Notes: a model not told the origin generated them from the letters alone. DNA of 64,000 nt from Allobacillus halotolerans (GCF_018967645.1 NZ_JAHLZF010000006.1:1-64000), one strand, 5' to 3'; positions 53,406 through 63,333 are shown, counted from the first letter of the stretch. Numbers and translations are program-made.

Positions 53406-54611
53406 TTATTGATTACTATCGGAATCTTCCTCTGATTCGCCTTCAGAATCTCCTTCTGATTCACCTTCAGAGCCTTCATCTTCGTTTTCTTCCTGATCAA
53501 TGAATAAATCGCTTAAGTCCGATTCGATATATTCATTATCTTCAGCATTTTCAGGTGTGATTTCACTTGGACTTAATGACATTAGGTACTCAGCTACTTG
53601 ATCCAATTCTTCATCAGATAGGTCGTAAGCTGCGGTTGTCATCATGTTTCCAGGTTTCATCTCTTCACCTTTTGTTTCAATCCATTCCATTAAGTTTTCT
53701 TTGTTATATTCAAGAACCCCTGCAATTCGCTCACGATCACCGAAGTTTGATACGTTCGGTCCGATTTTGTTCGGTGAAGTTCCGTTAGCGTGACATGACA
53801 TACAGTTGTTCGCGAAAACTTCTTGACCAGCTGTGGCAACTTCACTTTCTGGAGTTTCCTCAGGATCAATGTTACGCATGTCTTTCACCCATTGTTCAAA
53901 TTCTCCTGGACTTACTGCTACAACTTTAAAGTCCATCAATGAGTGTGATGGTCCACAAAATTCAGCGCATTTACCCCAGTAAACGCCTTCTTTATCAGCG
54001 TCTATCCAGATTTCGTTCCGGTTACCTGTTGGGTTTACGTCAATCTTACCTTGTAATGTAGGGACCCAGAAAGAGTGTATGACATCTTCTGAATGTAGCG
54101 ATAGGTACACTCGACGGTCAGTAGGAATATATATTTCCTGACTTGTTGTTACGTCCATTCCCTCATACTCGAAATGCCACCAGTATTGCTTACCTGTAAC
54201 ATTAACCCAAATTTGATCTTCTTCTTCACCTTCAGCATTTACTTGTGGCGAAGTATCTACCAAGGAGAAGGTATATTGTACTGTTGGTACAGCTAAAATC
54301 AAAATAAGAATAATTGGAACGACTGTCCATAATGTTTCTAATGTGTGACTTCCTTCAACCTGTTCAGGTATAAAGTCTTCTTGCCCTTTTTTCTTACGGA
54401 ATTTTAAAATGACAAATACATAAATGACCATAACTACAACAAAAACAAACATCATGACAGCAATACTTAAAATCATCAGGCTTAGAATATCACTTGCTCC
54501 CTGTCCTTGTGGACGGAGTGCACTTAGAAATTCTTCGCCACAACCTGACAATATAAGTGCTAGAATCATTAAAGCTCCTACAGCTTTAAACTTACTAGTC
54601 AAACCTTTCAT
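53406..54611 (-). CDS. ctaC: Cytochrome c oxidase subunit II with cytochrome c domain
   Basis: Lipoprotein subunit II of a caa3 oxidase, 401 aa. LILSGCGE places the lipidated Cys at 24. Two helices (about 42-70 and 95-117) are followed by the cupredoxin domain with the CuA ligands in KCAEFCGPSHSLM (Cys215, Glu217, Cys219, His223, Met226). A fused cytochrome c domain has CMSCH (Cys270, Cys273, His274) and KPGNMM as Met ligand region. An acidic Ser/Glu/Asp tail of about 30 residues at the C-terminus is longer than in B. subtilis CtaC as I recall it. First gene of ctaCDEF. Confidence 0.97.
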   Translation of the reverse strand: MKGLTSKFKAVGALMILALILSGCGEEFLSALRPQGQGASDILSLMILSIAVMMFVFVVVMVIYVFVILKFRKKKGQEDFIPEQVEGSHTLETLWTVVPIILILILAVPTVQYTFSLVDTSPQVNAEGEEEDQIWVNVTGKQYWWHFEYEGMDVTTSQEIYIPTDRRVYLSLHSEDVIHSFWVPTLQGKIDVNPTGNRNEIWIDADKEGVYWGKCAEFCGPSHSLMDFKVVAVSPGEFEQWVKDMRNIDPEETPESEVATAGQEVFANNCMSCHANGTSPNKIGPNVSNFGDRERIAGVLEYNKENLMEWIETKGEEMKPGNMMTTAAYDLSDEELDQVAEYLMSLSPSEITPENAEDNEYIESDLSDLFIDQEENEDEGSEGESEGDSEGESEEDSDSNQ

Positions 54612-54696
54612 GTCTTTGGATACCTCTCTTTCTCTTATTCATTCTTATGTTGTGTGAAAATTTATAAAAGAATTAAGAAAAAATTTCTTAATTATT

Positions 54697-55635
54697 TCAA
54701 AAGATTGGTGGAATTGTCGCAATGACTATTCCAATGAAAAATAAGGTTAAATAGTTTAATGAGTAAATAAACATTCTTTTTGCCCATTTGTCGTCATCTT
54801 TTGTACGAAAACCTGTGAAAGCAAGGATGACCCACCCAAGTGTTAATAATGTAGAAAACACCATAAATATTATTCCCAATGAAAAGAAATAAAATGGTAA
54901 AGGCAATAGGCAAATCGTATAAATGAAGATTTGTCTTTTAGTAATCTTATTTCCATATACAACTGGCAGCATCGGTACATTAGCTATTGAATAATCTTCT
55001 TTTTTCATGATAGCCAAAGAAAGAAAATGTGGAATCTGCCAGAGAAACATAATTAAGAATAAAACTAATGCGACTGGATGAAGTGTGGAGTCAACTGCTG
55101 CCCAACCAATTAATGGTGGAGCTGCTCCAGAAAAACATCCTACAACTGTATTTATTGTATATTTTCTTTTTGACCACATTGTATATAGAAATACATACAC
55201 AAACCACCCAAAAAATCCAAAGACAGCAGCGACTGGAGAAACAAAGAACAATATAATCATTCCTATAGCTGAAAAGCCAATCCCCATAGCCAGTACTACT
55301 TTCAATGGAATCGTTCCAGTAATCGTCGCTCGCCCCTTTGTTCGGGACATTAAATGATCGATATCACGATCATAGTAATTGTTGATGACACAACCGCCAG
55401 CGATTACAAGCGCTGTTCCTGCCATCATTCCAACAAACGCTAGCCAATTGCTCGAAAACGTTTGATTTGTATAGTATAACGCTAGCCAAAAACCCGCAAA
55501 AGCTGTCATAAGATTTGAATTCACTATTCCAATCTTAATCAATGCGAGAAAATCTGTCCACAGGGCTTTTACACCAGTACTCGGTGAATCCATCAACTGT
55601 GAGGACGAAGTTTGAACTGTGCGTGATTCATTCAT
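54697..55635 (-). CDS. ctaB: Protoheme IX farnesyltransferase (heme O synthase)
   Basis: CtaB attaches farnesyl to heme B and makes heme O for the oxidase. The 312-aa protein is a UbiA-type prenyltransferase with about nine helices. The prenyl-diphosphate motif is NNYYDRDIDHLMSRT near 84-98, followed by KGRATITG, and the second motif region has SLAIMKKEDYSIANVPMLP. I chose the ATG at 55635 because GAGAGGGGAT lies just upstream; the frame runs 54 codons further without support. Divergent from ctaA. Confidence 0.95.
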   Translation of the reverse strand: MNESRTVQTSSSQLMDSPSTGVKALWTDFLALIKIGIVNSNLMTAFAGFWLALYYTNQTFSSNWLAFVGMMAGTALVIAGGCVINNYYDRDIDHLMSRTKGRATITGTIPLKVVLAMGIGFSAIGMIILFFVSPVAAVFGFFGWFVYVFLYTMWSKRKYTINTVVGCFSGAAPPLIGWAAVDSTLHPVALVLFLIMFLWQIPHFLSLAIMKKEDYSIANVPMLPVVYGNKITKRQIFIYTICLLPLPFYFFSLGIIFMVFSTLLTLGWVILAFTGFRTKDDDKWAKRMFIYSLNYLTLFFIGIVIATIPPIF

Positions 55636-55702
55636 TGCAGGATCCCCTCTCGTTTCAACCCTTGTTACATTTATACCCTGACGTACATAATGTTTCATTT
55701 TA

Positions 55703-55728
55703 TTTACATAGTTATTGTACCATGTAAA
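55703..55728. promoter_or_regulatory. Dyad in the ctaB-ctaA intergenic region
   Basis: TTTACAT and ATGTAAA lie 12 bases apart within the 406-bp divergent region, about 70-90 bases upstream of the ctaB start. It resembles a binding site for a dimeric regulator, or could be chance in AT-rich DNA. The remaining intergenic sequence is AT-rich and must hold both promoters; no other element was recognised. Confidence 0.3.
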
Positions 55729-56041
55729 CACAACTACTTCTATTAAAGCATATATTGATTTCTTATGTGTGAAAAATATGTGAAAAGTGATTGTCATATT
55801 TTTTTCTACAAATTTCGTTCGAAACAGTCAATAAGTGTTTATAACATTATTCTAACCTATTTTTTTTCGAAACTAAACCCTTTTCATTTTAAGCTGGCAG
55901 TTATATATTTTTCAACAACTAATATATACATTATAGCTAATGTTAAAAAGTTGTAACCATTGTTTATTTTCATCTGATGGATTTTATATTAAGATAGATG
56001 ATGAATGTCTTACTGGCCTGTCAGAAAGGTGAATTAATTAT

Positions 56042-56956
56042 ATGAAAAAAATATTGCAACCGAAACCAATTGCTATCATTACATCCATTGTTATGTTTTT
56101 GGTTTTAATCGGTGGAGCATTAGTTACAAAAACCGAATCGGGTCTTGGATGTGGTCGAAGTTGGCCTCTTTGTGATGGTCAACTAATACCTACCGATATA
56201 ACATTTGAATTAGTTATTGAATTCGGGCACCGAATCATGTCCGGTCTCGGCATCATTCTTGTTTTACTTCTTTCTTATATCGCTTGGAAAGATTACCGCG
56301 ATATTAAAGAAACGAAATTTTTGGTCTTTCTTTCGATTCTATTTTTAGTCATCCAATCTTTACTGGGGGCTGCAGCCGTTCTTTTTGAACAGTCAAGCAT
56401 CATTAAAGCGATGCATTTTGGCATCTCTCTAGTAGCCTTTGCTGCATCTGTACTCCTAGCTTTGATTATATTTGATGTCGATCGAAAGCTTCACACCGAA
56501 CGGATTCATATACCTAAATGGTTACGAGTAAACTTTTGGGGATTGTTCATTTACACATTAATTGTTGTCTATTCGGGTGCGTTAGTGCGACACAAATATT
56601 CAAGTTTAGTTTGTCCAGATTGGCCCTTCTGCTATAATGATTCACCAAGTGTAGCCGGGCTCAATCTAGATCAATGGATCCAAATGGGACATCGTCTCAT
56701 GGCTGGGTTATTATTTTTATGGGTAGTTGTTTTATTTATTCAAGTGCTACGTAAAATAGATCAACCATTCATTCGTAAAGTTTGGCTGATTGCAACGATA
56801 TTTATTTTATTGCAGGTTATACTTGGAGCATTCATTATTTTCACTACTGGGAACATATTTGTTGGATTATTGCACGCAACATTCATTTCATTATTCTTTA
56901 CAATTCTGTGCTATTTCTTAATGTTAGCCCGAAGAAGTAAGTTATCAAATAAGTAA
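56042..56956 (+). CDS. ctaA: Heme A synthase CtaA
   Basis: CtaA oxidises heme O to heme A in the membrane. The 304-aa protein has eight helices in two repeated four-helix halves. The first half has TKTESGLGCGRSWPLCDG near 31-48, with a Cys pair, and EFGHRIMSG. The second half has SLVCPDWPFC with the matching Cys pair, and QMGHRLMAG. Conserved His in both halves are the heme ligands. AGAAAGGTGAA precedes the ATG. It is divergent from ctaB, as in other bacilli. Confidence 0.95.
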   Translation: MKKILQPKPIAIITSIVMFLVLIGGALVTKTESGLGCGRSWPLCDGQLIPTDITFELVIEFGHRIMSGLGIILVLLLSYIAWKDYRDIKETKFLVFLSILFLVIQSLLGAAAVLFEQSSIIKAMHFGISLVAFAASVLLALIIFDVDRKLHTERIHIPKWLRVNFWGLFIYTLIVVYSGALVRHKYSSLVCPDWPFCYNDSPSVAGLNLDQWIQMGHRLMAGLLFLWVVVLFIQVLRKIDQPFIRKVWLIATIFILLQVILGAFIIFTTGNIFVGLLHATFISLFFTILCYFLMLARRSKLSNK

Positions 56957-56964
56957 ATACGAAT

Positions 56965-57061
56965 AGCCGTCACTAAATAGGGTGGCGGCTTTCTTATATG
57001 ATTAAATACGTTTTAATATTAAACTGTCCAGCAACCCTATCGTTACTGGACAGCTTTTTTC
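56965..57061 (+). terminator. Tandem terminators after ctaA
   Basis: A weak stem AGCCGTCAC / GTGGCGGCT (56965-56990) is followed by a strong 12-bp stem CTGTCCAGCAAC / GTTACTGGACAG (57024-57053) with seven T after it. The second stem lies between convergent ctaA and pycA and may act for both. Confidence 0.88.
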
Positions 57062-57063
57062 AA

Positions 57064-60000
57064 TTATACAAACTCTATTAACAAGTCGCCTGATTCCAAC
57101 GCTTCTCCATCTTTTACTTGTACGGATTTGATTTTCCCATCATATGGAGCTTGAATAGTCGTTTCCATTTTCATCGACTCAGTAATCATCAAATAATCGT
57201 TCTTGCTGACAGCTTCTCCCTCTTTAACAAGCACTTCAACGACCGTTCCAGGCATCGAAGCTCCAATTTGTTTTGAATTGTCAGGATCTACTTTCAACTT
57301 TTGATCTTGAACATCTTTGATCCGCTCGTCGCGAACGACCACTTCACGTGGTTGACCATTCAGTTCAAAATAGACGACGCGCGTTCCATCTTTTTGTGGT
57401 TCTCCAATGGATACTAACTTGATGATCAATGTCTTTCCTTGCTCGATTTCGACTGATACTTCCTCACCTAATCGTAAACCGTAAACAAAAGATGGTGTAT
57501 CAAGTACGGATATATCCCCATATTGATCGACAAATCGCTCATAATCTAAGAAGACCTTCGGATAGAGTGCATAGGATATCACTTCATGTGAAGTTACTTG
57601 ACGATTTACTTTCTCATATAATTGTTCTTTTAACGCCTCAAAATTAACAGGTTTTAACTGTTCGCCTGGTCTTCCGGGGATTTCCTCTTTGCCTTTCAAA
57701 ATAATTCGTTGTAGTTCTTTTGGAAATCCTTTGTAAGGTTTTCCGATCATGCCTCTGAAAAATTCAACCACTGAATCTGGAAAGTCAAGATTCTCTCCTT
57801 TTTCATAGACATCATCAACCTTCAAATTATTTTGTACCATAAACAGTGCCATGTCGCCGACGATTTTAGAAGATGGCGTCACTTTGATTAAATCGCCAAA
57901 CATATCATTGACCGTACGATACATGTATTTCACTTCATCCCAACGATCACCTAAACCGACCGCTTTTGCTTGCTGTTGTAAATTACTATACTGTCCACCA
58001 GGCATTTCATGTAAGTAAATCTCCGTGTGAGGTGCCTTTAATCCACTTTCGAAATTAGCATAATAATCACGGACATCTTCCCAATACTTATTTAGTTCTT
58101 CGTATGATGCAATATCAACTTTAGGTTGTCGTTTATTTCCTTCCAGTGCATGATACAAGCTATTCGCACTTGGTTGAGAAGTATGCCCGGCCATTGAACT
58201 GGTAGCCACATCAACTGCATCGACACCAGCCTCAATGGCTCTCGCATACATCATGACGCCATTTCCGCTTGTGTCATGTGTGTGAAGATGAATAGGAATG
58301 TCGATTTCTTGTTTCAATGCAGAAATCAACTGATAAGCCGCTTCAGGTTTCAATAATCCAGCCATATCTTTAATACCTAAGATGTGAGCACCTAATGATT
58401 CCAGTTCTTTTGCCAAATTGATGTAATAATCCAAGTCGTATTTATCTCTATTTGGATCTAAAATATCTCCTGTGTAACACATTGAAACTTCAGCGATTTT
58501 ATTTTGTTTTCGAACCGCTTCGATTGCTGGTTTCATGCCTTCAACCCAATTCAAGCTATCGAAAATCCGAAAGACATCAATGCCTGCCTGAGCACTTTTC
58601 TCAACAAATTCATCGATGACATTATCCGGATAATTTGTGTATCCTACCGCATTGCTCGCACGTAAGAGCATCTGAAATAACACATTCGGCATTTTTTCAC
58701 GCAACTTAATCAATCTCTCCCATGGATCTTCTCTCAGGAATCGGTAAGAGACATCAAAGGTTGCCCCTCCCCACATTTCCACTGAGAATAAATTAGGCAG
58801 GAGTTTTGCCGTTGGCTCAGCAATTTCTAATAAATCTTTTGTACGTACACGCGTTGCTAGTAACGATTGATGTGCATCCCGGAACGTAGTGTCTGTCAAC
58901 AATACTTCATTTTGTTGTTTCAGCCATTCACTGACCGCTTCAGGTCCTTTTTCATCAAGCAATTGCTTCGTTCCTGCTTCTGAACTACTGTCCGGATCTA
59001 CAGTTGGAATCCTTACTGGATCAAATAATGGCTTTTTCTCCTGCCCTGTCGTTAACGGACTGTTGACAGTTGTTGAAGCCAAATAAGATAACAGTTTCGT
59101 TCCTCGGTCTTTCTTTTTCGGAAATACAAAAAGTTCAGGTGATGAGTCGATAAAGGTTGTGTCATAACTACCATTCAAAAATTTATTGTGTAAAATAACA
59201 TTTTCTAAAAAAGGAATATTTGTTTTAATACCGCGAATTCGAAACTCCTTTAAATTCCGTACCATCTTTCGTGCTGCTTGATCGAAAGACAGAGCCCAAG
59301 TAGATACTTTTACAAGCAACGAATCATAGTGCGGTGAAATGACTGCTCCTTGAAAACCGTTACCAGCGTCCAATCGGACACCAAAACCCCCACCTGTACG
59401 ATAAGCCATGATTTTTCCTGTATCCGGCATAAAATTATTCAATGGATCTTCAGTTGTTACACGTGACTGAATCGCATATCCATGTGTCGATATTTCTGAT
59501 TGCTGCGGCAAACCGATTTCCTTATCATGCAAGGAATAACCCATAGCAATTCGCAGCTGCGTTTGTACAATATCGCAACCGGTAATCATTTCGGTAATTG
59601 TGTGTTCGACTTGAACGCGCGGATTCACTTCGATAAAGAAAAATTCGTCATCTGTCACCAAAAACTCAACCGTACCAGCGTTGAGATAATTTACATCCTT
59701 CATTAATTTGACGGCAGAATCACAAATTTCATCCCGTTGTGATTCTGATAACGAGATACTGGGCGCAATTTCTACTACTTTCTGGTGACGTCGTTGAATC
59801 GAACAATCTCTTTCGTATAAATGAAGCATGTTCCCCGCTTCGTCACCTAAAATTTGCACTTCAATATGTTTAGGTTGTTCTACTAATCGTTCCACATAAA
59901 TTTCATCATTACCAAAAGCCGCTTTGGCTTCGGATTTTGCGCGGTCATAAGCTTCTTTCAATGCTTCTTTTGTACGAACGATTCGCATCCCTCGTCCGCC

Positions 60001-60507
60001 TCCACCAAGGGCTGCTTTGATGATTATCGGAAATCCATGTTCTTTCGAAAACGCTTCCACTTCTTCCAATGATTGAACAGGACCATCTGTACCAGGAATT
60101 ACAGGAATTCCGGATTGCAACGCTTGTTTCCGAGCTTTTACTTTATCCCCAAATACATTTAAGTGCTCACTTGTCGGACCAATAAAAATGATGCCTTCTT
60201 CTTCACACCGTTTGGCGAATTGAATGTTTTCAGATAAAAATCCGTAACCTGGGTGGATGGCATCTACCCCGACCCGCTTTGCTAAATCAATAATTCCCTC
60301 GATATCCAAGTAAGCATCAATCGGCTTTTTTCCGACACCAACAAGATAGGCTTCATCTGCTTTATATCGATGATACGAGCCTGTATCTTCTTCAGAATAA
60401 ATGGCAACCGTGCGTATATTTAATTCTGTACACGCTCGAAATACACGAATAGCTATCTCTCCTCTATTCGCTACAAGTACTTTATTGATTGATTTAATTT
60501 TCGTCAT
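57064..60507 (-). CDS. pycA: Pyruvate carboxylase
   Basis: Biotin-dependent enzyme that carboxylates pyruvate to oxaloacetate for the TCA cycle and gluconeogenesis. The 1147-aa length is typical. The biotin carboxylase/ATP-grasp domain covers about 1-460 (VLVANRGEIAIRVFRAC; the glycine-rich loop KAALGGGGRGMRIV; FIEVNPRVQVEHT). The carboxyltransferase domain covers about 535-1000 (TTFRDAHQSLLATRVRT; LHTHDTSGNG). The C-terminal biotinyl domain carries ESMKMET near 1112-1118, with the biotinylated Lys. GGGAGGTCC precedes the ATG. In B. subtilis it follows ftsW; ftsW is not here. Confidence 0.98.
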   Translation of the reverse strand: MTKIKSINKVLVANRGEIAIRVFRACTELNIRTVAIYSEEDTGSYHRYKADEAYLVGVGKKPIDAYLDIEGIIDLAKRVGVDAIHPGYGFLSENIQFAKRCEEEGIIFIGPTSEHLNVFGDKVKARKQALQSGIPVIPGTDGPVQSLEEVEAFSKEHGFPIIIKAALGGGGRGMRIVRTKEALKEAYDRAKSEAKAAFGNDEIYVERLVEQPKHIEVQILGDEAGNMLHLYERDCSIQRRHQKVVEIAPSISLSESQRDEICDSAVKLMKDVNYLNAGTVEFLVTDDEFFFIEVNPRVQVEHTITEMITGCDIVQTQLRIAMGYSLHDKEIGLPQQSEISTHGYAIQSRVTTEDPLNNFMPDTGKIMAYRTGGGFGVRLDAGNGFQGAVISPHYDSLLVKVSTWALSFDQAARKMVRNLKEFRIRGIKTNIPFLENVILHNKFLNGSYDTTFIDSSPELFVFPKKKDRGTKLLSYLASTTVNSPLTTGQEKKPLFDPVRIPTVDPDSSSEAGTKQLLDEKGPEAVSEWLKQQNEVLLTDTTFRDAHQSLLATRVRTKDLLEIAEPTAKLLPNLFSVEMWGGATFDVSYRFLREDPWERLIKLREKMPNVLFQMLLRASNAVGYTNYPDNVIDEFVEKSAQAGIDVFRIFDSLNWVEGMKPAIEAVRKQNKIAEVSMCYTGDILDPNRDKYDLDYYINLAKELESLGAHILGIKDMAGLLKPEAAYQLISALKQEIDIPIHLHTHDTSGNGVMMYARAIEAGVDAVDVATSSMAGHTSQPSANSLYHALEGNKRQPKVDIASYEELNKYWEDVRDYYANFESGLKAPHTEIYLHEMPGGQYSNLQQQAKAVGLGDRWDEVKYMYRTVNDMFGDLIKVTPSSKIVGDMALFMVQNNLKVDDVYEKGENLDFPDSVVEFFRGMIGKPYKGFPKELQRIILKGKEEIPGRPGEQLKPVNFEALKEQLYEKVNRQVTSHEVISYALYPKVFLDYERFVDQYGDISVLDTPSFVYGLRLGEEVSVEIEQGKTLIIKLVSIGEPQKDGTRVVYFELNGQPREVVVRDERIKDVQDQKLKVDPDNSKQIGASMPGTVVEVLVKEGEAVSKNDYLMITESMKMETTIQAPYDGKIKSVQVKDGEALESGDLLIEFV

Positions 60508-60672
60508 GATGGACCTCCCAAATTCGCAAATTTTCTCTTATCTCTCTTAACTTTCAACATAATTTTAAAAATTCCTGCAAAAAATGAATAATTGTTCAGT
60601 AATAATTCTACCTGTTCCGTATTTTTAAAAAACGGGTAAACTGTATACTATATAATTATTGGAGGAATTCGT

Positions 60673-61266
60673 ATGAAGCATAAACAGTTAAAACCGGTTC
60701 ATAAGTCTTTTTTTGAAAAGCCGACACTTCAATTAGCCGAAAAGTTGCTGGGTTCTTTTTTAATTCACGAAACCCCTAATGGGATTCTGGCAGGAAAAAT
60801 TGTTGAAACAGAAGCATACATGGGACCTGAAGACCGAGCAGCACATAGCTTTAATCATCGCCGGACAAAACGAACGGAGATCATGTTTCACGAGGCTGGC
60901 TTGGCCTATATCTATACGATGCATACACATAATCTAATGAACGTCGTAACCGGCCGAATGAATCAACCGCATGCCATTTTAATTCGTGGAATGGAGCCGA
61001 TTATTGGAGAGGAAGTCATGCTAGACAACAGACCAGTCACAAAAAGAACGAACCTGACAAGTGGACCAGGTAAACTCACGAAAGCGATGGCTATTGATTT
61101 ATCTCATTATGGTCATCAACTGTGGGAGAAGCCACTGTATATTGCGGATGGAGAAAACCCTAAAGAAATAAAGGCCGGAAGACGAATCGGCATTCCAAAT
61201 GCAAAAGAGGCTGTTGCTTATCCTTATCGGTTTTGGATAGAAAATAATCCCTTTGTTTCGAGGTAA
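60673..61266 (+). CDS. 3-methyladenine DNA glycosylase (AAG/MPG family)
   Basis: Base-excision repair enzyme that removes alkylated purines. The 197-aa protein has the family pattern: AEKLLGSFLIHE near 22-33, KIVETEAYMGPEDRAAHSF near 42-60 with the catalytic Glu, and AYIYTMHTHNLMNVVTG near 78-94. LTSGPGKLTKAMAID near 127-141 and RRIGIPNA follow. GGAGGAATT precedes the ATG. It occupies the place between pycA and ylaN where B. subtilis has ftsW. B. subtilis YxlJ is in this family. Confidence 0.93.
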   Translation: MKHKQLKPVHKSFFEKPTLQLAEKLLGSFLIHETPNGILAGKIVETEAYMGPEDRAAHSFNHRRTKRTEIMFHEAGLAYIYTMHTHNLMNVVTGRMNQPHAILIRGMEPIIGEEVMLDNRPVTKRTNLTSGPGKLTKAMAIDLSHYGHQLWEKPLYIADGENPKEIKAGRRIGIPNAKEAVAYPYRFWIENNPFVSR

Positions 61267-61352
61267 ATATACGTTTGTAATGAATTATTTTATCAAAACA
61301 TTTTTTGATTCGGCGTTTTGCTTTCGATCTATTCAACTCACTTAAACGCAAA

Positions 61353-61404
61353 AAAACTCAAACATATGCCTTCACGAACTGGAAGTAAGCATTGTTTGAG
61401 TTTT
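61353..61404. terminator. Bidirectional terminator between glycosylase and ylaN
   Basis: AAAACTCAAACA and TGTTTGAGTTTT form a 12-bp stem, extended by partial pairing inside (GCCTT with AAGTAAGC). T-runs flank it on both strands. It is shared by the convergent glycosylase and ylaN genes. Confidence 0.85.
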
Positions 61405-61406
61405 TA

Positions 61407-61697
61407 TTATGATAAATTCTTCGTGTCTTGGGCAACCTCATGCAACGCACTCAATTGTCTTTCCAAGTTTTCCATAATAGCTTTACCATCTTCTTCTTGA
61501 ATTAAATCCAAGCGAACGGCAAAGTTTATTTCTCTTGAGAGACCAAACATCTGAGTATCTAATACCTCTTCATATAAAGGACATTGAGGCATGGTTAAGT
61601 TGTCCATTTGAACTTTGATAAGTTGTAAAATTTTATCAGCATCTGCCTGCAAGAGGGCTAGGGCTTGGTTCTTTTCTAGTGATATTCTGGATGACAC
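61407..61697 (-). CDS. ylaN: YlaN family protein (DUF1507)
   Basis: Small cytoplasmic protein of 96 aa, helical, near-identical in pattern to B. subtilis YlaN ([60 protein letters not shown]). In B. subtilis and S. aureus YlaN has been linked to iron homeostasis through the Fur repressor and is needed at low iron. The start is GTG with AGGAGGG upstream. Its neighbours ylaM (glutaminase) and ylaL match B. subtilis. Confidence 0.92.
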   Translation of the reverse strand: MSSRISLEKNQALALLQADADKILQLIKVQMDNLTMPQCPLYEEVLDTQMFGLSREINFAVRLDLIQEEDGKAIMENLERQLSALHEVAQDTKNLS

Positions 61698-61806
61698 AGA
61701 AAATCCCTCCTAACTTTCCTACGCTCCCTTATTAAATAGTACCTTCTTCAAGGTAAAATTGCAAGAAATTATCCATGAACAAAGCCATTATAAGAAAGAC
61801 GTTTTT

Positions 61807-62739
61807 CTAAAAGATCGACCAACGTTTATCATCTGCTAGGTCCTTCAAGAGGTGCATACCGACAACGCTGTTGCCCTGTTCGTCTAGTGCAGGTCCGAAA
61901 ACTGCCAGTCCGCCTGATTCTTTAATAACACCCATAATACAACCAGACACTCCACTTTTCGCTGGTATACCAACATTGATTGCAAAGGTTCCGGAAGCAT
62001 CATACATTCCACAAGTCACCATAAAGGTTTTACAAACACGTGCAACATGTGATGGAAGCAGTGGTTGATTTGTATCTGGATCTTTTCCATCATTGGCAAA
62101 AACTGCAGCAATACGAGCTAGCTGTTTCACATTGACTGTGATTGCACATTGTTTCGTATAAACATCAAGTAACTCTTCTACACTTCCGGTAATGATACCA
62201 TTTTGTTTCATGAAGTAACTGAGCGCACGATTCAAAAATGCTGTTTCAAACTCTGAACGGGCTACTTCTTCGTCATACTCAATCGACGGATCATCGGTTA
62301 ATAGTCGAACAAGATTTAAAATTTCTTCAACCATTTCTTCTGACCCACGTCCTCTGATCATGTTGGTAACAGCAAGTGCACCTGCATTAATCATCGGGTT
62401 TAATGGCTTGCTCGGTTTTTCAACTTCTAACTTTTGAATGGAATAGAACGGGTCAGATGACGGTTCCTTACCGACTCGAGAAAAAACAGCTTGCTCCCCG
62501 TGTTGGATCAAGGCAAGTGCTAATGTAAGAACCTTTGATACACTTTGAATGGTAAAAGAATAATCAGCCTGTCCCGCACATGCTACTTCTTTATCTCCAA
62601 TCGGATAAAAGGCCGTTGCATTGATTTCTGGTTGCTGATTGGCCAAAGCTGGAATATAATCTGCGACCTTTCCATTATTTGCATAAATTTTCACGTGTTC
62701 GAGCCAATAATGTAAGTCTTTTTCATCGATTTCGATCAT
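61807..62739 (-). CDS. glsA: Glutaminase
   Basis: Hydrolyses glutamine to glutamate and ammonia. The 310-aa protein has the serine-dependent beta-lactamase-like fold. The catalytic motif is SVSKV near residues 66-70 (S-x-x-K). NPMINAGALAV near 113-123 is a strong family phrase, and PAKSGVSGCIMGV near 257-269 forms the active-site lid and third motif. AAAGGAGTGAT precedes the ATG. Position between ylaN and ylaL matches B. subtilis ylaM, annotated glsA2. Confidence 0.95.
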   Translation of the reverse strand: MIEIDEKDLHYWLEHVKIYANNGKVADYIPALANQQPEINATAFYPIGDKEVACAGQADYSFTIQSVSKVLTLALALIQHGEQAVFSRVGKEPSSDPFYSIQKLEVEKPSKPLNPMINAGALAVTNMIRGRGSEEMVEEILNLVRLLTDDPSIEYDEEVARSEFETAFLNRALSYFMKQNGIITGSVEELLDVYTKQCAITVNVKQLARIAAVFANDGKDPDTNQPLLPSHVARVCKTFMVTCGMYDASGTFAINVGIPAKSGVSGCIMGVIKESGGLAVFGPALDEQGNSVVGMHLLKDLADDKRWSIF

Positions 62740-62820
62740 GAAAAATCACTCCTTTAATGCATTCATCAAAAATGTTCGTTATACTTGTATAGAAATTTAT
62801 AAAAAAGAGGTGTAACAACG

Positions 62821-63279
62821 ATGATTGTTCAATTAAAAGGGAACGTTCAATTTCCCATAACACTTGACCCAACAGTATGGATCTTTGATGATCGAAAAAT
62901 CAAGCTGGAAGAAGCCTTTTTACCGGATAAAGAAGAAAACCATCCTGAAAAGGACGTCGAGCCTCAACAGCGGATCAGACCACCTGTCAAACGAAGTGTC
63001 AGTCGATTTGAAGGTAAAAAAGTGCTTGAAAACAGTTATGTGATGCCGATCAAACCTTTTTTAGAAACATCCAATCCAAAAGAGGATGCAACCTCAGCCA
63101 TCCTACATACCGACCAAGGTGAAATTGAAATTTCATTGGATGAATTAAAAGAGTCGTTATTGATCTTTGCAATCGACGGTAAGCCGCCGAAAGAAGATGG
63201 ACCCGTTCACCTATTATTCGGTGATGGTACCAATCAACAGAATCCTTTTAAAGGCATTGATGTGATTACGATTAACTAA
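62821..63279 (+). CDS. ylaL: YlaL-like conserved protein
   Basis: The 152-aa soluble protein starts IVQLKGNVQFPITLDPTVWI and has a charged middle region (KEENHPEKDVEPQQRIR) and a beta-rich C-terminus (LHTDQGEIEISLDEL, LLFGDGTNQQNPFKGID). It is divergent from glutaminase with an 81-bp spacer, like B. subtilis ylaL. Family proteins are sometimes annotated as peptidyl-prolyl isomerases; I see no support for this. AAAGAGGTGT precedes the ATG. Role unknown. Confidence 0.78.
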   Translation: MIVQLKGNVQFPITLDPTVWIFDDRKIKLEEAFLPDKEENHPEKDVEPQQRIRPPVKRSVSRFEGKKVLENSYVMPIKPFLETSNPKEDATSAILHTDQGEIEISLDELKESLLIFAIDGKPPKEDGPVHLLFGDGTNQQNPFKGIDVITIN

Positions 63280-63333
63280 GCCTTTCCATTTTCTCATAGA
63301 TGTTGATTAACTGTCTATTTTTACAATGCATAC

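Noticed and set aside
55636-56041. Possible riboswitch or T-box between ctaB and ctaA
   Set aside because: The region is AT-rich, with no conserved riboswitch cores or terminator-antiterminator pair visible.
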